This document shows, one piece after another, positions 1 to 8,233 of a DNA stretch of 64,000 nucleotides (positions are counted from its first letter, which is position 1; each line of letters starts with the position of its first letter). This DNA is from JANQOH01 sp965201115 (lineage in GTDB: Bacteria; Pseudomonadota; Alphaproteobacteria; UBA7887): positions 1,860,001 to 1,924,000 of the forward strand of contig OZ241745.1 in the NCBI GenBank assembly GCA_965201115.1. Reading direction: 5' to 3'. The notes under the pieces are model-generated. The model was not told where the DNA came from. It did no database searches and saw only the letters and a list, made by a program, of their open reading frames with translations. The position numbers were made by a program, and so were the translations under genes.

Positions 1-164
1 GCGCCCGCCGCCAGCCGGCGGCGCGCGGCGCGGTAGGCCTCGCGATCGTCCGCGGCCGGGTCCGTCGCCTCCAGCGCCATCCCGCAATGCGGGCAATCCC
101 CCGGCCGCGGCGACGCCGCCTCGGGGTGCATGGGGCACGCATAGCGCGCCCGCGCGGTTTCCAT
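1..164 (-). CDS. Heavy-metal-binding N-terminus, probably copper-transporting P-type ATPase (partial)
   Basis: Only the first 54 codons are in the window; the rest lies beyond the left edge. The ATG is at 162-164. Residues 8-32 carry the small heavy-metal-binding motif YACPMHP...CPHCGMAL, with two Cys-Pro/Cys-His pairs. This motif is typical of the N-terminus of copper-exporting P1B ATPases and also occurs in some RND efflux adaptors. The ATPase is the more likely parent because the motif starts at residue 8 with no signal peptide. The family is seen in the sequence; the exact protein is inferred. It is divergent from the lipoprotein gene to the right. Confidence 0.6.
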   Translation of the reverse strand, partial: METARARYACPMHPEAASPRPGDCPHCGMALEATDPAADDREAYRAARRRLAAG

Positions 165-191
165 TGCCACGGCGGCGTCCTCCGCTATAAT
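164..191 (+). promoter_or_regulatory. Putative sigma70 promoter for the four-barrel lipoprotein
   Basis: TTGCCA at 164-169 and TATAAT at 186-191 are separated by 16 bases. The TATAAT box is perfect and stands out in very GC-rich DNA. It lies about 150 bases before the lipoprotein ATG and overlaps the start of the divergent metal-binding gene. No mapping data are available. Confidence 0.5.
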
Positions 192-338
192 GTTGTAGTA
201 TGCATTACCCGCCCCGCCTATGCGAGCCATGAAGCGCCGTCGGCGCGAAGCGCGTCCCGCCCGCCCGCGCGCGCAAGGCCGCGCCGCGCAAGACGGCGGA
301 ACTCGCCGCTGTTCCCGCCCGATACCGGAGCCGTCGGG

Positions 339-3300
339 ATGACCGGCGCGGCGCGCGTGTACCGATTCCGTATTGCCGCCGCCGTCGCGGCGCTGTTCAT
401 GCTCGCGGCTTGCGGCGGGGGCGGCGGCGGAGGGGGCGGCATCGATCCGGTCGCGGCGCAAGACCTGACCGGCGCCCAACCGCCCGCCGAAACGCCGGCG
501 GATCAGAACGCGCGGGCGGCCGGAATCCTGTCGCGCGCCGACTCGCTCATCCTCTCGACGATACACGAGGACGCCCGCGCCCGGGCCCCGATCGAGTTCC
601 GGTTCCGGACCGACGGGAACAGGGGCGAGCTGCGCGCGCGCAGCTACGAGGTGGCGACCGAATGCGCCGGCGCGCAGTGCAACTGGACCGCGCCGGGTAC
701 CGGAAGGGCGGTCGAGATCCCTCTCCGGTATCTTGCGTTTCTGCCGGGCGCCGCCGCGGCAATCCTCGCGAAAAGCGGCGTCTCGCTGGTCGAGGGCCGG
801 GGAAGCGCCGCGCCCGTTATCGACGTTGCCCGGGTGGCGCCGGTATCCGGAGCCGTCGAGGGCGCCTGGGCCGAATCGCTGGGCGCCTGGATGGACCACG
901 GCTGGTTCGCCGTGCAACAGGAAGGAGCGCAAATCGGCAATTACGACGTAACCGCGCGATACGCGATCGCCGGCGGCGATCTGACCGGGAGCCTGCCGGG
1001 CGTGGCCGCGACGTGGACCGGCCTTATGGTCGGCGCGCCGCGAGGCGGCGATTTCCGCAACGGCGTCCTGCAAGGCGACGCCAGGCTGACGCTCACCTTT
1101 GCGGGCAACGACCCGCGGCTCGGGGCGGCGTTCTCGAACATCGTCGATCTCCGCAAGGGCACGGCGTACGTCACGACCGATGTACGTTTCGATAACATAT
1201 TCCTCACGCGGACCGCGGCGGGCGCGTATCGGGCGGGCGCCGCCGGCAACCGCATCCAGGGCGGATTCTACGGGCCGAACCACGCCGAGACCGCGGGTAT
1301 ATTCGAGCAGGCCGGCATAACCGGCGCATTCGGCGCGAAGCGGGATCCTGCGGTATTCGCTTCCACGGTGTTCGTTTCCACGATACACGGCGCGACGAAC
1401 GCATTGAAGTTTCCCGGTTTCGAAGTGCTGCCCGTTTGCATCGGGGCGCAATGCCGATGGCGCATACCCGAGACCGCCGTCACCGAGGTCGTCGGGCTGG
1501 AATACTTGGATATTGCGCCCGACACGAATGGAGAAACGGAATCTTTCGCAAGGCGCGGCATCGAGATACACAAGGGCCGCGGAAAGCCCCGGCAGGATAC
1601 GGAAGGCGACGCGGAAATCGAGTATTACATCGCCAGGACAGGGATGGGGATGGAGCATGCGTCCTTCGCGTTGGCGCAAGGTATGTGGAACAGAACCGAC
1701 AATGTCGAAATTGTCGGCCGATTCGGTATAGCGGGCGGTAGCCGTTTGAGCGGCGCGCCGCCGCGCTCGCCCGGCATATCGGCCCGCTGGAGCGGGCTCA
1801 TGGTCGGCGCGCCGAAAGGCGGCGACTACCGCGGCAACGTTCTGGTCGGCAACGCTGCCTTGACCTACAATTATTCGGACGCGAACCCGACACTCGACGC
1901 GGAATTCTCGAGTATCGAGAATATCGAGCAAGGCAAGACATATTCCCCGTCGAGCATGCGATTCGACGACGTACCCGTTGCGCGCGACGGTTCGTATCGG
2001 AAGGGCGAGGTCGGCGACCGTATCCATGGCGGCTTTTTCGGCCCCGGCCACGACGAAGCGGCGGGGGCGTTCGAGCAACACGGCATTGTCGCGGCGTTCG
2101 GCGCAAAACGGGAACGCGGGGTATTCGTTACCGCGGTACAGGGCGAAGATTTTCCCGATTCCGGAGTTCTGCCCGTTTGCCTCGATACGCAGTGCCGGTG
2201 GCTCATGCCCGGCAGCGATATTTCCGGGATCGTCGCCCGGGAACATTTGGAAGTTGCGCCGGTTTCATCCGAAGAGTCGGCGGTCCCCGGGGGCGGCGTC
2301 GAGATAGTCAGAGGCCGCGGAGATCTCGACATAGAGATAACCGCGGGCCGCGGCGAGCTCGACGATTCGAAAGTCGAATATTACAGGGCCAGGATGGACC
2401 GCGCCTCCTTCTCTTTGGCGCAAGCGGCGTGGGGCGGGGCCGGCGACGCCGACATTACGGGGAGATTCGGGATTGCGGGCGGCGACGCGACGGGAACGCC
2501 GCTCGGCAACGTGTCGGCCAGCTGGAGCGGCCTCATGGTCGGCGCCCCGAAGGACGGCGCTTTCCGCGACAACGTTCTGGTCGGCGACGCCGATCTGGCG
2601 TACACATACTCTTCGGATACGGGCGGCGCGATCGACGCGGCGTTCTCGAATATAGAGAATGTTCGCCAAGGCGCCGCGCATTCCACGCCGAGCGTGCGGT
2701 TCGACGACGTGCCCGTTGCGCCGGACGGCTCGTATCGAAAGGGCGGGATCGGCAACCGTATCCACGGCGGCTTTTTTGGCCCGAACCATGAAGAAGCGGC
2801 GGGAGTATTCGAGCGATCCGGCATTGTGGGCGCGTTCGGCGCAAAGCCCGCGCCCGCGTTGTTCGCTACCGCGATATACAGCGATATGTTCCCCGATCCT
2901 GGCGTCCCGCCTCTCTGCATCGATACCGAATGCCGATGGCGCGCGCCGGACAGCGGCGGGCCTGTTCTCTTTGCCTTGCGCCACCTGAACATCGAGCCCG
3001 GATCGTCCGGAGAGACTCGCGTTTTCGGGAAAGAAGGTATCGAGATCGCCAAAGGCCGCGGAAAGGCCGGCGATACGGATGTCGAGTATTACAGGGCCAG
3101 GATGAACGGCGCCTCCTTCTCATTGGCGCAAGCAATGTGGGACAGGCCCGGCAACGGCGATCCAGCGGGGAGACTCGGGATCGCCGGCGCCGAGCGTCTG
3201 ACGGGGACTCCGCCCGGCAACATGTCGGCCAGCTGGAGCGGCCTCATGGTCGGCGCCCCGAAGGACGGCGCTTTCCACGATAACGTTCTGGTCGGCGACG

Positions 3301-3566
3301 CTAACCTCACCTATACATATTCGGATACCGGCGGCATGATCGACGCGGCGTTCTCGAATATCGTGGATCTGGAGCAGCGCATGGCGCACTCCACGCCGAG
3401 CGTGCGGTTCGACGATGTGCCCGTGGCGCCGAACGGCTCCTATCGAAAGGGCGGGGCCGGTAACCGTATCCACGGCGGCTTTTTCGGCTCCGGCCGCGAC
3501 GAAACGGCGGGAGTATTCGAGAAAGAGGGTATAATCGGCGCGTTCGGCGCGAAGCGCGGCGAGTAG
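339..3566 (+). CDS. Surface lipoprotein with four tandem TbpB-like beta-barrel units
   Basis: 1075 aa. The ATG at 339 is chosen because it begins a lipoprotein signal peptide ending in the lipobox LAAC, followed by a run of nine glycines; GGAG sits at 327-330. The open frame extends upstream but lacks a signal there. Four homologous units follow (about residues 64-335, 345-591, 595-837 and 842-1075). Each starts near a C-x4-C-x-W motif, contains a SGLMVGAPK-like strand, and ends GGFFGP...GAFGAK. This ending is the hallmark of TbpB / factor-H-binding-protein-type C-terminal barrels (GxFYGP...GxFGxKR). Such barrels are usually present once or twice, so four in tandem is odd. Likely outer-membrane, surface-exposed and ligand-binding; the ligand is unknown. 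Confidence 0.8.
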   Translation: MTGAARVYRFRIAAAVAALFMLAACGGGGGGGGGIDPVAAQDLTGAQPPAETPADQNARAAGILSRADSLILSTIHEDARARAPIEFRFRTDGNRGELRARSYEVATECAGAQCNWTAPGTGRAVEIPLRYLAFLPGAAAAILAKSGVSLVEGRGSAAPVIDVARVAPVSGAVEGAWAESLGAWMDHGWFAVQQEGAQIGNYDVTARYAIAGGDLTGSLPGVAATWTGLMVGAPRGGDFRNGVLQGDARLTLTFAGNDPRLGAAFSNIVDLRKGTAYVTTDVRFDNIFLTRTAAGAYRAGAAGNRIQGGFYGPNHAETAGIFEQAGITGAFGAKRDPAVFASTVFVSTIHGATNALKFPGFEVLPVCIGAQCRWRIPETAVTEVVGLEYLDIAPDTNGETESFARRGIEIHKGRGKPRQDTEGDAEIEYYIARTGMGMEHASFALAQGMWNRTDNVEIVGRFGIAGGSRLSGAPPRSPGISARWSGLMVGAPKGGDYRGNVLVGNAALTYNYSDANPTLDAEFSSIENIEQGKTYSPSSMRFDDVPVARDGSYRKGEVGDRIHGGFFGPGHDEAAGAFEQHGIVAAFGAKRERGVFVTAVQGEDFPDSGVLPVCLDTQCRWLMPGSDISGIVAREHLEVAPVSSEESAVPGGGVEIVRGRGDLDIEITAGRGELDDSKVEYYRARMDRASFSLAQAAWGGAGDADITGRFGIAGGDATGTPLGNVSASWSGLMVGAPKDGAFRDNVLVGDADLAYTYSSDTGGAIDAAFSNIENVRQGAAHSTPSVRFDDVPVAPDGSYRKGGIGNRIHGGFFGPNHEEAAGVFERSGIVGAFGAKPAPALFATAIYSDMFPDPGVPPLCIDTECRWRAPDSGGPVLFALRHLNIEPGSSGETRVFGKEGIEIAKGRGKAGDTDVEYYRARMNGASFSLAQAMWDRPGNGDPAGRLGIAGAERLTGTPPGNMSASWSGLMVGAPKDGAFHDNVLVGDANLTYTYSDTGGMIDAAFSNIVDLEQRMAHSTPSVRFDDVPVAPNGSYRKGGAGNRIHGGFFGSGRDETAGVFEKEGIIGAFGAKRGE

Positions 3567-3675
3567 TCGCGGACGCGTCCCGGCGGCGGCGGAGACATGC
3601 CTGCGATACCGGTACATTCCCTCGTGGCGGTCGCGGCAGCGCGGCGCAGCGATTGCGCTGACTCGCCGACACCCG

Positions 3676-4266
3676 ATGCCTGCTGACCGGGCCGCCGCCG
3701 CGGGGCCCCGCCGGCGGCGCTGGCGAACGCCCGCCATCTGGCTCGCGCTGGCGGCGCTCGCCGCGGGCGTGTTCGCGCTCGACCGCGCGGGCGTGTTCGC
3801 GCCGCCGCCGCCGACCGACGCCCACGGCCACGTACTCGGAGCCGGGCCGCGCTTTCTCGTGCGTACGCCGATCGACCGCCTCGCGGGCGCGGAAATCGCC
3901 ATCGACGGCGTCGCGCGGCGCTTCGACCGCGGCGCGAACGGCGCATGGCGGCACGGCGAAACCGGCGGAGCGGAACTGTCGGCGCGCATCGCCGCCGCGC
4001 TGGAAGCGTTCGGCCGCGCGCGCATCGTGCGCGAAGTCACCGCCTCGCGGGATGTGAAGGCATACGGCGTCCTGGCGCCGCGCATGTCGGTCGTCCTCTA
4101 CGCCGACGATTCCGGCGTCCCGCGCGAACGCTATTTCTTCGGCGACCCCGCGCCCGACGGCCTCAACCGCTACGTGTTGATATTCGGCGAGTTTCTCGTG
4201 GTGACCGTGCCCGAATACCACGTGGAAAACCTCGCCGCGCTCGTCGCAAGCCTCGGCGAAGGGTAG
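3676..4266 (+). CDS. Membrane-anchored protein with DUF4340-like domain
   Basis: 196 aa. A basic N-terminus and one hydrophobic segment (about residues 20-38) suggest a single membrane anchor with the rest in the periplasm. The body has the pattern EVTASRDVKAYGVLAPRMSV followed by a GDPAPDGLNRYV-like strand, which resembles DUF4340 (often next to ABC-type gliding or transport genes). It is shorter than most DUF4340 proteins. The ATG at 3676 is the only good start. It lies 109 bases after the lipoprotein on the same strand and may be cotranscribed. No catalytic residues are recognised; function unknown. Confidence 0.6.
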   Translation: MPADRAAAAGPRRRRWRTPAIWLALAALAAGVFALDRAGVFAPPPPTDAHGHVLGAGPRFLVRTPIDRLAGAEIAIDGVARRFDRGANGAWRHGETGGAELSARIAAALEAFGRARIVREVTASRDVKAYGVLAPRMSVVLYADDSGVPRERYFFGDPAPDGLNRYVLIFGEFLVVTVPEYHVENLAALVASLGEG

Positions 4267-4273
4267 GGGCCGG

Positions 4274-4320
4274 CTTCCTGGGTGCGCGGGCGTCTCGCCC
4301 GCACGTTTCCAACGCGCCGA
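4274..4320 (+). repeat. REP-like palindromic unit
   Basis: Contains the core GCGGGCGTCTCGCCCGC, itself an inverted repeat, preceded by CTTCCTGGGTGC and followed by ACGTTTCC. The same unit, in either orientation and with small changes, recurs at 24676-24726, 44473-44523, 44571-44625, 57247-57305 and as an inverted pair at 61766-61901, always outside intact genes. Confidence 0.65.
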
Positions 4321-4647
4321 AAGCCGCCGGGGAAGGCGCGCCGCACGCCCCTCACCGCCAACACCGCGCCGCCGCGGCGCGCCGCGCCTCCCGCGCGCTT
4401 GCGGGCGGCGCGGCGGCGCGCTACGGTTTTCGGCATGATGCCTGTGCTTTCCGGCGCGGCGCGAATTCGGCGCCAGTGCCTCGCTTGGTTCGCGGTGGCG
4501 CGCCTGGCGGCGGCGCAGCTGCATGTGTGGCGACGCACGGCCGGGCGCGGCCGCGACGCGCATGAGCACGGCGAGGACGAACGCGGCGCGGCGGCGGGAG
4601 CGCCGCGCCTGCTTGCCGACCATCCGCCGATCGCGTCGAGCGGCGCG

Positions 4648-4751
4648 CCGCGCATAACGCGCATCCGCGCGCCGCCGCAAATTGAGCGCGCCGCCGCAGG
4701 CCCCGCAGGCGCTGCCCCGCGCATAACGCGCATCCGCGCGCCGCCGCAAAT
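4648..4751. repeat. 35-bp direct repeat pair flanking a 34-bp segment identical to IS66 tnpC
   Basis: The segments at 4648-4682 and 4717-4751 are identical 35-bp repeats. The 34 bases between them (4683-4716), plus the last repeat base, match 35/35 to the reverse complement of 35217-35251, inside the tnpC of the IS66 copy at 34598. The geometry (35/34/35) is that of a minimal CRISPR repeat-spacer-repeat, but no cas genes and no further repeats are in the window. Caution: a 13-base stretch (GCGCGCCGCCGCA) is shared by repeat and spacer, so a duplication or recombination scar is also possible. Confidence 0.5.
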
Positions 4752-4826
4752 CCGTTTCTCCGCGCAAGCGTTTTCTCCCGGCGCCCCGGCGCCGGTAGCC
4801 GTATGACGACGACAGGAGTTCGGACG

Positions 4827-5408
4827 ATGAAACGAATAGCCGCGGCGGCGCTCGCCGCCCTGTGGGGCGCCGCCCCCGGAATCGCGGAAGACGACGCGCC
4901 GAGACGCGATCTCGACGCGCACGAACACGGCAGCGGAACGCTCAACATCGCCGTGGAAAACGGCGCCGTGTGGATGGAGCTCGAGGTTCCCGGCGCCGAC
5001 ATCGTGGGTTTCGAGCACGCCGCCGAAAGCGCGGAAGACCGGCAAGCCGTCGAAGCCGCCAAGGCGGTTCTGGCGCGCCCGCTGGACCTGTTCGCGTTCC
5101 CGGAGGCCGCCGGATGCGCGGTCGAGGACGCGCATGTCGCGATCGCCGGCGAGGAACACGACGAGGAGCACGACGGCGGGGAAGCGGAAGCCCACGACGA
5201 AGACGAAGGCGAGCCGCACAACGAGTTCCACGCCGAATACACGCTCCGTTGCGCCGCTCCGGGAGAAATCGACGAAATCGGGTTCCCCTGGTTCACGGCG
5301 TTTCCGGGTTCGGAAGAGCTCGCCGCGAACATAACCTCGGGCATGGGCCAGGCCGCGTTCGAGGTTTCGCGCGACGCGCCGACGATCGACGTCGAGGCGT
5401 ATTTCTGA
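4827..5408 (+). CDS. DUF2796 (ZrgA-like) periplasmic metal-binding protein
   Basis: 193 aa. The ATG at 4827 follows AGGAG by 8 bases and begins a signal peptide (MKRIAAAALAALWGAAPGIA). The mature part starts with the LDAHEHGSGTLNIAVENG strand typical of DUF2796. It has an Asp/Glu/His-rich loop near residues 110-130 (EHDEEHDGG... HDEDEGEPHNE) likely to bind zinc. In Vibrio cholerae the family member ZrgA works with an ABC transporter in zinc uptake. Here it opens an operon with an ABC ATPase, a permease and a DUF3299 protein, the same gene content. The zinc role is inferred from family and context. Confidence 0.8.
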   Translation: MKRIAAAALAALWGAAPGIAEDDAPRRDLDAHEHGSGTLNIAVENGAVWMELEVPGADIVGFEHAAESAEDRQAVEAAKAVLARPLDLFAFPEAAGCAVEDAHVAIAGEEHDEEHDGGEAEAHDEDEGEPHNEFHAEYTLRCAAPGEIDEIGFPWFTAFPGSEELAANITSGMGQAAFEVSRDAPTIDVEAYF

Positions 5409-5413
5409 CCGCC

Positions 5414-6160
5414 ATGCCCGACCGTTCCGACGGTTCGGGGCCGGAAGGGGCCGGCGCCGCGCTCATGCGAGGCGTCGGCTTCGCTTGGCCGGGGCGCGCG
5501 CGCTTCGGGATCGCGGTCGAGCGCTTCGCCGTCGCGCGCGGCGAGCGCGTCCTGCTGCTCGGGCCGTCGGGTTCGGGCAAATCGACCCTGCTCACGCTGC
5601 TGTGCGGCATCGCCGCGCCGCAACGCGGGCGCATCCAGGTGCTTGGCCGCGACCTCGCGGCCATGAGCGGCCCGCGGCGCGACCGCTTCCGCGGCGAGCA
5701 TTTCGGGATCGTGTTCCAGATGTTCAACCTGCTGCCTTGGGCGAGCGCGCTCGATAACGTGCTGACGGCGCTGACCTTCGCGCCCCGGCGCCGGGCGCGC
5801 GCGGCGGCGGCGGGCGGCGCCCGCGCCGAGGCCGATAGGTTGTTGCGCGCGCTCGGCGTCGCGGTCGAGGGCCCCGCGGCGGCGCTCAGCGTCGGCCAGC
5901 AACAACGCGTCGCGGCGGCGCGCGCGCTCATCGGCGCGCCGGAACTGATCGTCGCCGACGAACCCACCTCCGCGCTCGACGCCGCCGCGCAGAGGATCTT
6001 CCTCGATCTGCTGTTCGAACAGGCGGCGGAAGCCGGCGCGACGCTGCTCACGGTGAGCCACGACGAGCGCCTCGCGCCGTTGTTCGACCGCGCGGTGGCG
6101 CTCGCCGACATCGCCGCCGTCGCGCGCGGCGGAAACGCCGCCTCGCCATGCTCCGCCTGA
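5414..6160 (+). CDS. ABC transporter ATP-binding protein (LolD/MacB type)
   Basis: 248 aa cytoplasmic ATPase. The Walker A is GPSGSGKST, the Q-loop is in GIVFQMFNLLPW, Walker B is LIVADEPTSALD, and the H-loop is in TVSHDERL. The signature loop reads LSVGQQQRV rather than LSGGQ, so its second position is changed. The start ATG at 5414 is 5 bases after the DUF2796 stop. The 3' end overlaps the permease start by 13 bases, so translation is probably coupled. The partner is the FtsX-type permease; together they likely energise the ZrgA-like system. Confidence 0.85.
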   Translation: MPDRSDGSGPEGAGAALMRGVGFAWPGRARFGIAVERFAVARGERVLLLGPSGSGKSTLLTLLCGIAAPQRGRIQVLGRDLAAMSGPRRDRFRGEHFGIVFQMFNLLPWASALDNVLTALTFAPRRRARAAAAGGARAEADRLLRALGVAVEGPAAALSVGQQQRVAAARALIGAPELIVADEPTSALDAAAQRIFLDLLFEQAAEAGATLLTVSHDERLAPLFDRAVALADIAAVARGGNAASPCSA

Positions 6161-7401
6161 CGCTTCTGTCGCTCGGCAACCGCCGCGGCGCGGCCGCGCT
6201 GACCGTGCTCGCCATCGCGTTCAGCGTCGCCCTGTTCCTCGGCGTCGAGAAGGTGCGCTCCGGCGCGCGCGCCAGCTTCGCCGACACGGTTTCGGGAACC
6301 GATCTCATCGTCGGCGCGCGCGGCGGAAGCGTGAACCTGCTGCTCTACTCGGTCTTTCGCATCGGCAACGCCACCGCCAACATGAGCTGGGAGAGCTACG
6401 GGGACATCGCCGCGCACACCGACGTCGCGTGGAGCGTGCCGCTCTCGCTCGGCGACAGCCACCGCGGCTTTCGCGTGTTGGGAACCTCGCGCGACTATTT
6501 CGCGCGCTACCGGTTCCGCGGCGGGCGCGGGCTGGAGTTCGCCGCCGGCGCGCCGTTCGACGACCTGTTCGACGCCGTTCTGGGCGCCGATGTCGCGGCG
6601 CGCCTGGGTTACGCGGCGGGCGACGCCATCGTCGTGGCGCACGGCCTCGGCGCCGCGTCGTTCGTCGATCACGCCGACAAGCCGTTCCGCGTGTCCGGCA
6701 TCCTGGCCAAGACCGGAACGCCGGTCGATCGCACGGTGCATGTGAGCCTGGAAGCGATCGAGGCGATACATGTGGACTGGCGCGGCGGCGCGCCGGCGCC
6801 GGGCGCGGCGATCTCCGCCGAACAGGCGCGCGCGATGGACCTGTCGCCGAAAGCGATCACGGCGGCGATGGTCGGCGTCAAATCCAGGATCGCGACCTTC
6901 CGCGTCAAGCGCTGGATCGACGAATATCCCGAAGAAGCGCTGCTCGCGATCCTGCCCGGCGTGGCGTTGCAGGAACTGTGGGATCTGCTGGGGACGGCGG
7001 AAACCGCCCTCGGCGCGGTGTCGGCAATGGTCGTGGTCACCGCGCTGCTCGGCATGGCGGTCATGATCCTGTCGAGCCTGAACGAACGCCGGCGCGAAAT
7101 GGCGATCCTGCGTTCGGTGGGCGCGCGCCCGCGCGCCATCGCCGCCATGCTGATGACCGAGGCCGCGCTGCTATCGGCCGCCGGGGTCGCGGTGGGCGCG
7201 GCGCTGCTTTACGCCGCGCTCATCGCCGCGCGCGCGTGGATCGATGCGCGCTACGGCCTTTACCTTCCGGTGTCGCCGCCCCATATAAGGGAGTGGTACA
7301 TGCTTGCCGCGGTGGCGGCCGGCGGAACGCTCGTGGGCGCGATACCCGCGGCGCGCGCTTGGCGCATGTCGCTCGCCGACGGTATGACCGTTCGGGCCTG
7401 A
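6148..7401 (+). CDS. ABC transporter permease, FtsX/MacB type
   Basis: 417 aa inner-membrane protein. One N-terminal helix (about residues 13-32) precedes a large periplasmic region. A C-terminal FtsX domain with three helices follows (about residues 285-305, 330-355 and 380-400). The conserved cytoplasmic loop LNERRREMAILRSVGARPR is clear. The start ATG lies inside the end of the ATPase gene. Such permeases usually handle lipoproteins or act mechanically, but in Zrg-type operons they accompany DUF2796 and DUF3299 proteins in metal uptake. The transported substrate is not visible in the sequence. Confidence 0.85.
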   Translation: MLRLTLLSLGNRRGAAALTVLAIAFSVALFLGVEKVRSGARASFADTVSGTDLIVGARGGSVNLLLYSVFRIGNATANMSWESYGDIAAHTDVAWSVPLSLGDSHRGFRVLGTSRDYFARYRFRGGRGLEFAAGAPFDDLFDAVLGADVAARLGYAAGDAIVVAHGLGAASFVDHADKPFRVSGILAKTGTPVDRTVHVSLEAIEAIHVDWRGGAPAPGAAISAEQARAMDLSPKAITAAMVGVKSRIATFRVKRWIDEYPEEALLAILPGVALQELWDLLGTAETALGAVSAMVVVTALLGMAVMILSSLNERRREMAILRSVGARPRAIAAMLMTEAALLSAAGVAVGAALLYAALIAARAWIDARYGLYLPVSPPHIREWYMLAAVAAGGTLVGAIPAARAWRMSLADGMTVRA

Positions 7402-7428
7402 CAACGCGCAAGAGAGGAGCGAAAAGCC

Positions 7429-7947
7429 ATGACAACCACCGTAAAGGCAGCGATTTTCGCGTTCGTCGCGATGGCGGCGGTCGCACTCGCCGGCGCACCC
7501 GCGGGCGCCGCCGGCCCCGTCGATCTGAAATGGGAGCAACTCGTTCCGGCGGACGCGGCCGGCGGCGACGTCGAGTCGCTGTTCGGCATCGTCGAGCACG
7601 GGCAGATCGCCGCCCCCGACGAGGCGGCGGAGGGCGCCTACGAGGTCGTCGACGATTTCAACGGCGAGACGGTGCGCCTGCCCGGCTATCTCGTGCCGCT
7701 CGATCTGAACGCCCAGGGCGGGACCGAGTTTCTTCTCGTCCCCTATTTCGGCGCCTGCATCCACGTGCCCCCGCCGCCCCCGAACCAGATCGTGTATGTG
7801 ACTGTGGAAGAGCCATACGTGCTCGAGGCGCTGTTCGAGCCCGTCTGGGTCACCGGCGAGTTCGACGTCGTGGCGCTTGCGACCGACCTCGCCGAGGTCG
7901 CCTACTCCCTGTCGGCGGACGATATCGAGGCCTACATATACGAGTAG
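7429..7947 (+). CDS. DUF3299 periplasmic protein
   Basis: 172 aa with an N-terminal signal peptide (hydrophobic residues 7-27, cleavage near AGAAG). The conserved DUF3299 core is present: VRLPGYLVPLD, FLLVPYFGACIHVPPPPPNQ and WVTGEF. The Cys and His of the ACIHVPPPPPNQ loop are probable metal ligands. GAGAGGAG precedes the ATG. It is the last gene of the four-gene metal-uptake-like operon, 27 bases after the permease. Biochemical role unknown; metal handling is inferred from the neighbours. Confidence 0.8.
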   Translation: MTTTVKAAIFAFVAMAAVALAGAPAGAAGPVDLKWEQLVPADAAGGDVESLFGIVEHGQIAAPDEAAEGAYEVVDDFNGETVRLPGYLVPLDLNAQGGTEFLLVPYFGACIHVPPPPPNQIVYVTVEEPYVLEALFEPVWVTGEFDVVALATDLAEVAYSLSADDIEAYIYE

Positions 7948-7959
7948 CGCCGGCGAAGG

Positions 7960-8233
7960 TTAAAACCCGAGCGTGCCATGCGAGCCCAAGCGAACGAACT
8001 CCAGCGATTCGCTGTCCGGTTTGCGGCAAACGAGTACGAGGTCGGGCCGCGGATGGCAGTCTCGATGATCTCGCCATTGCCCGGACAGCGCATGATCGCG
8101 GCGGCGCCGGGTTATCGGCCGCCAAGGCCGCCGCGATTTCCTCGATCTCCCCATCGAGTACGCCCGCGAAACGGTCCCTCTTCTCGCGCCGGTAGTCGCG
8201 CTTGAAGGCCGCCGTCCATTTAATTGTCCGCAT
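7960..8233 (-). pseudogene. YafQ-family toxin, frameshifted
   Basis: The N-terminal part (MRTIKWTAAFKRDYRREKRD..., from 8233) reads in one frame. The C-terminal part (RDHALSGQWRDHRDCHPRPD ... LVCRKPDSESLEFVRLGSH) reads in another. The switch is near 8115-8125, in a CGGCGCCGCCGCG tract. Together they cover a whole YafQ/RelE-type mRNA interferase of about 90 aa, including the His-rich catalytic strand and the final GSH motif. A net +1 or -2 change explains the break. Its partner antitoxin C-terminus lies just upstream and overlaps it. Probably inactive unless the frameshift is a sequencing error in the GC tract. Confidence 0.75.

Larger units (their letters stand above)
4267..4826. other. Non-coding stretch with repeats
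   Basis: 560 bases with no convincing gene on either strand; the open frames here have shadow-type arginine/alanine composition. It holds a REP-like palindromic unit at 4274-4320 and a repeat-spacer-repeat unit at 4648-4751. It also holds the ribosome binding site AGGAG (4814-4818) of the following DUF2796 gene. No clear Zur or Fur box was found. Confidence 0.6.

Noticed and set aside
4640..4760. Zur or Fur operator in the 35-bp repeats before the DUF2796 gene
   Set aside because: The repeats contain GCATAACGCGC but do not match the AT-rich palindromic Zur or Fur consensus, and one repeat continues into unrelated sequence.
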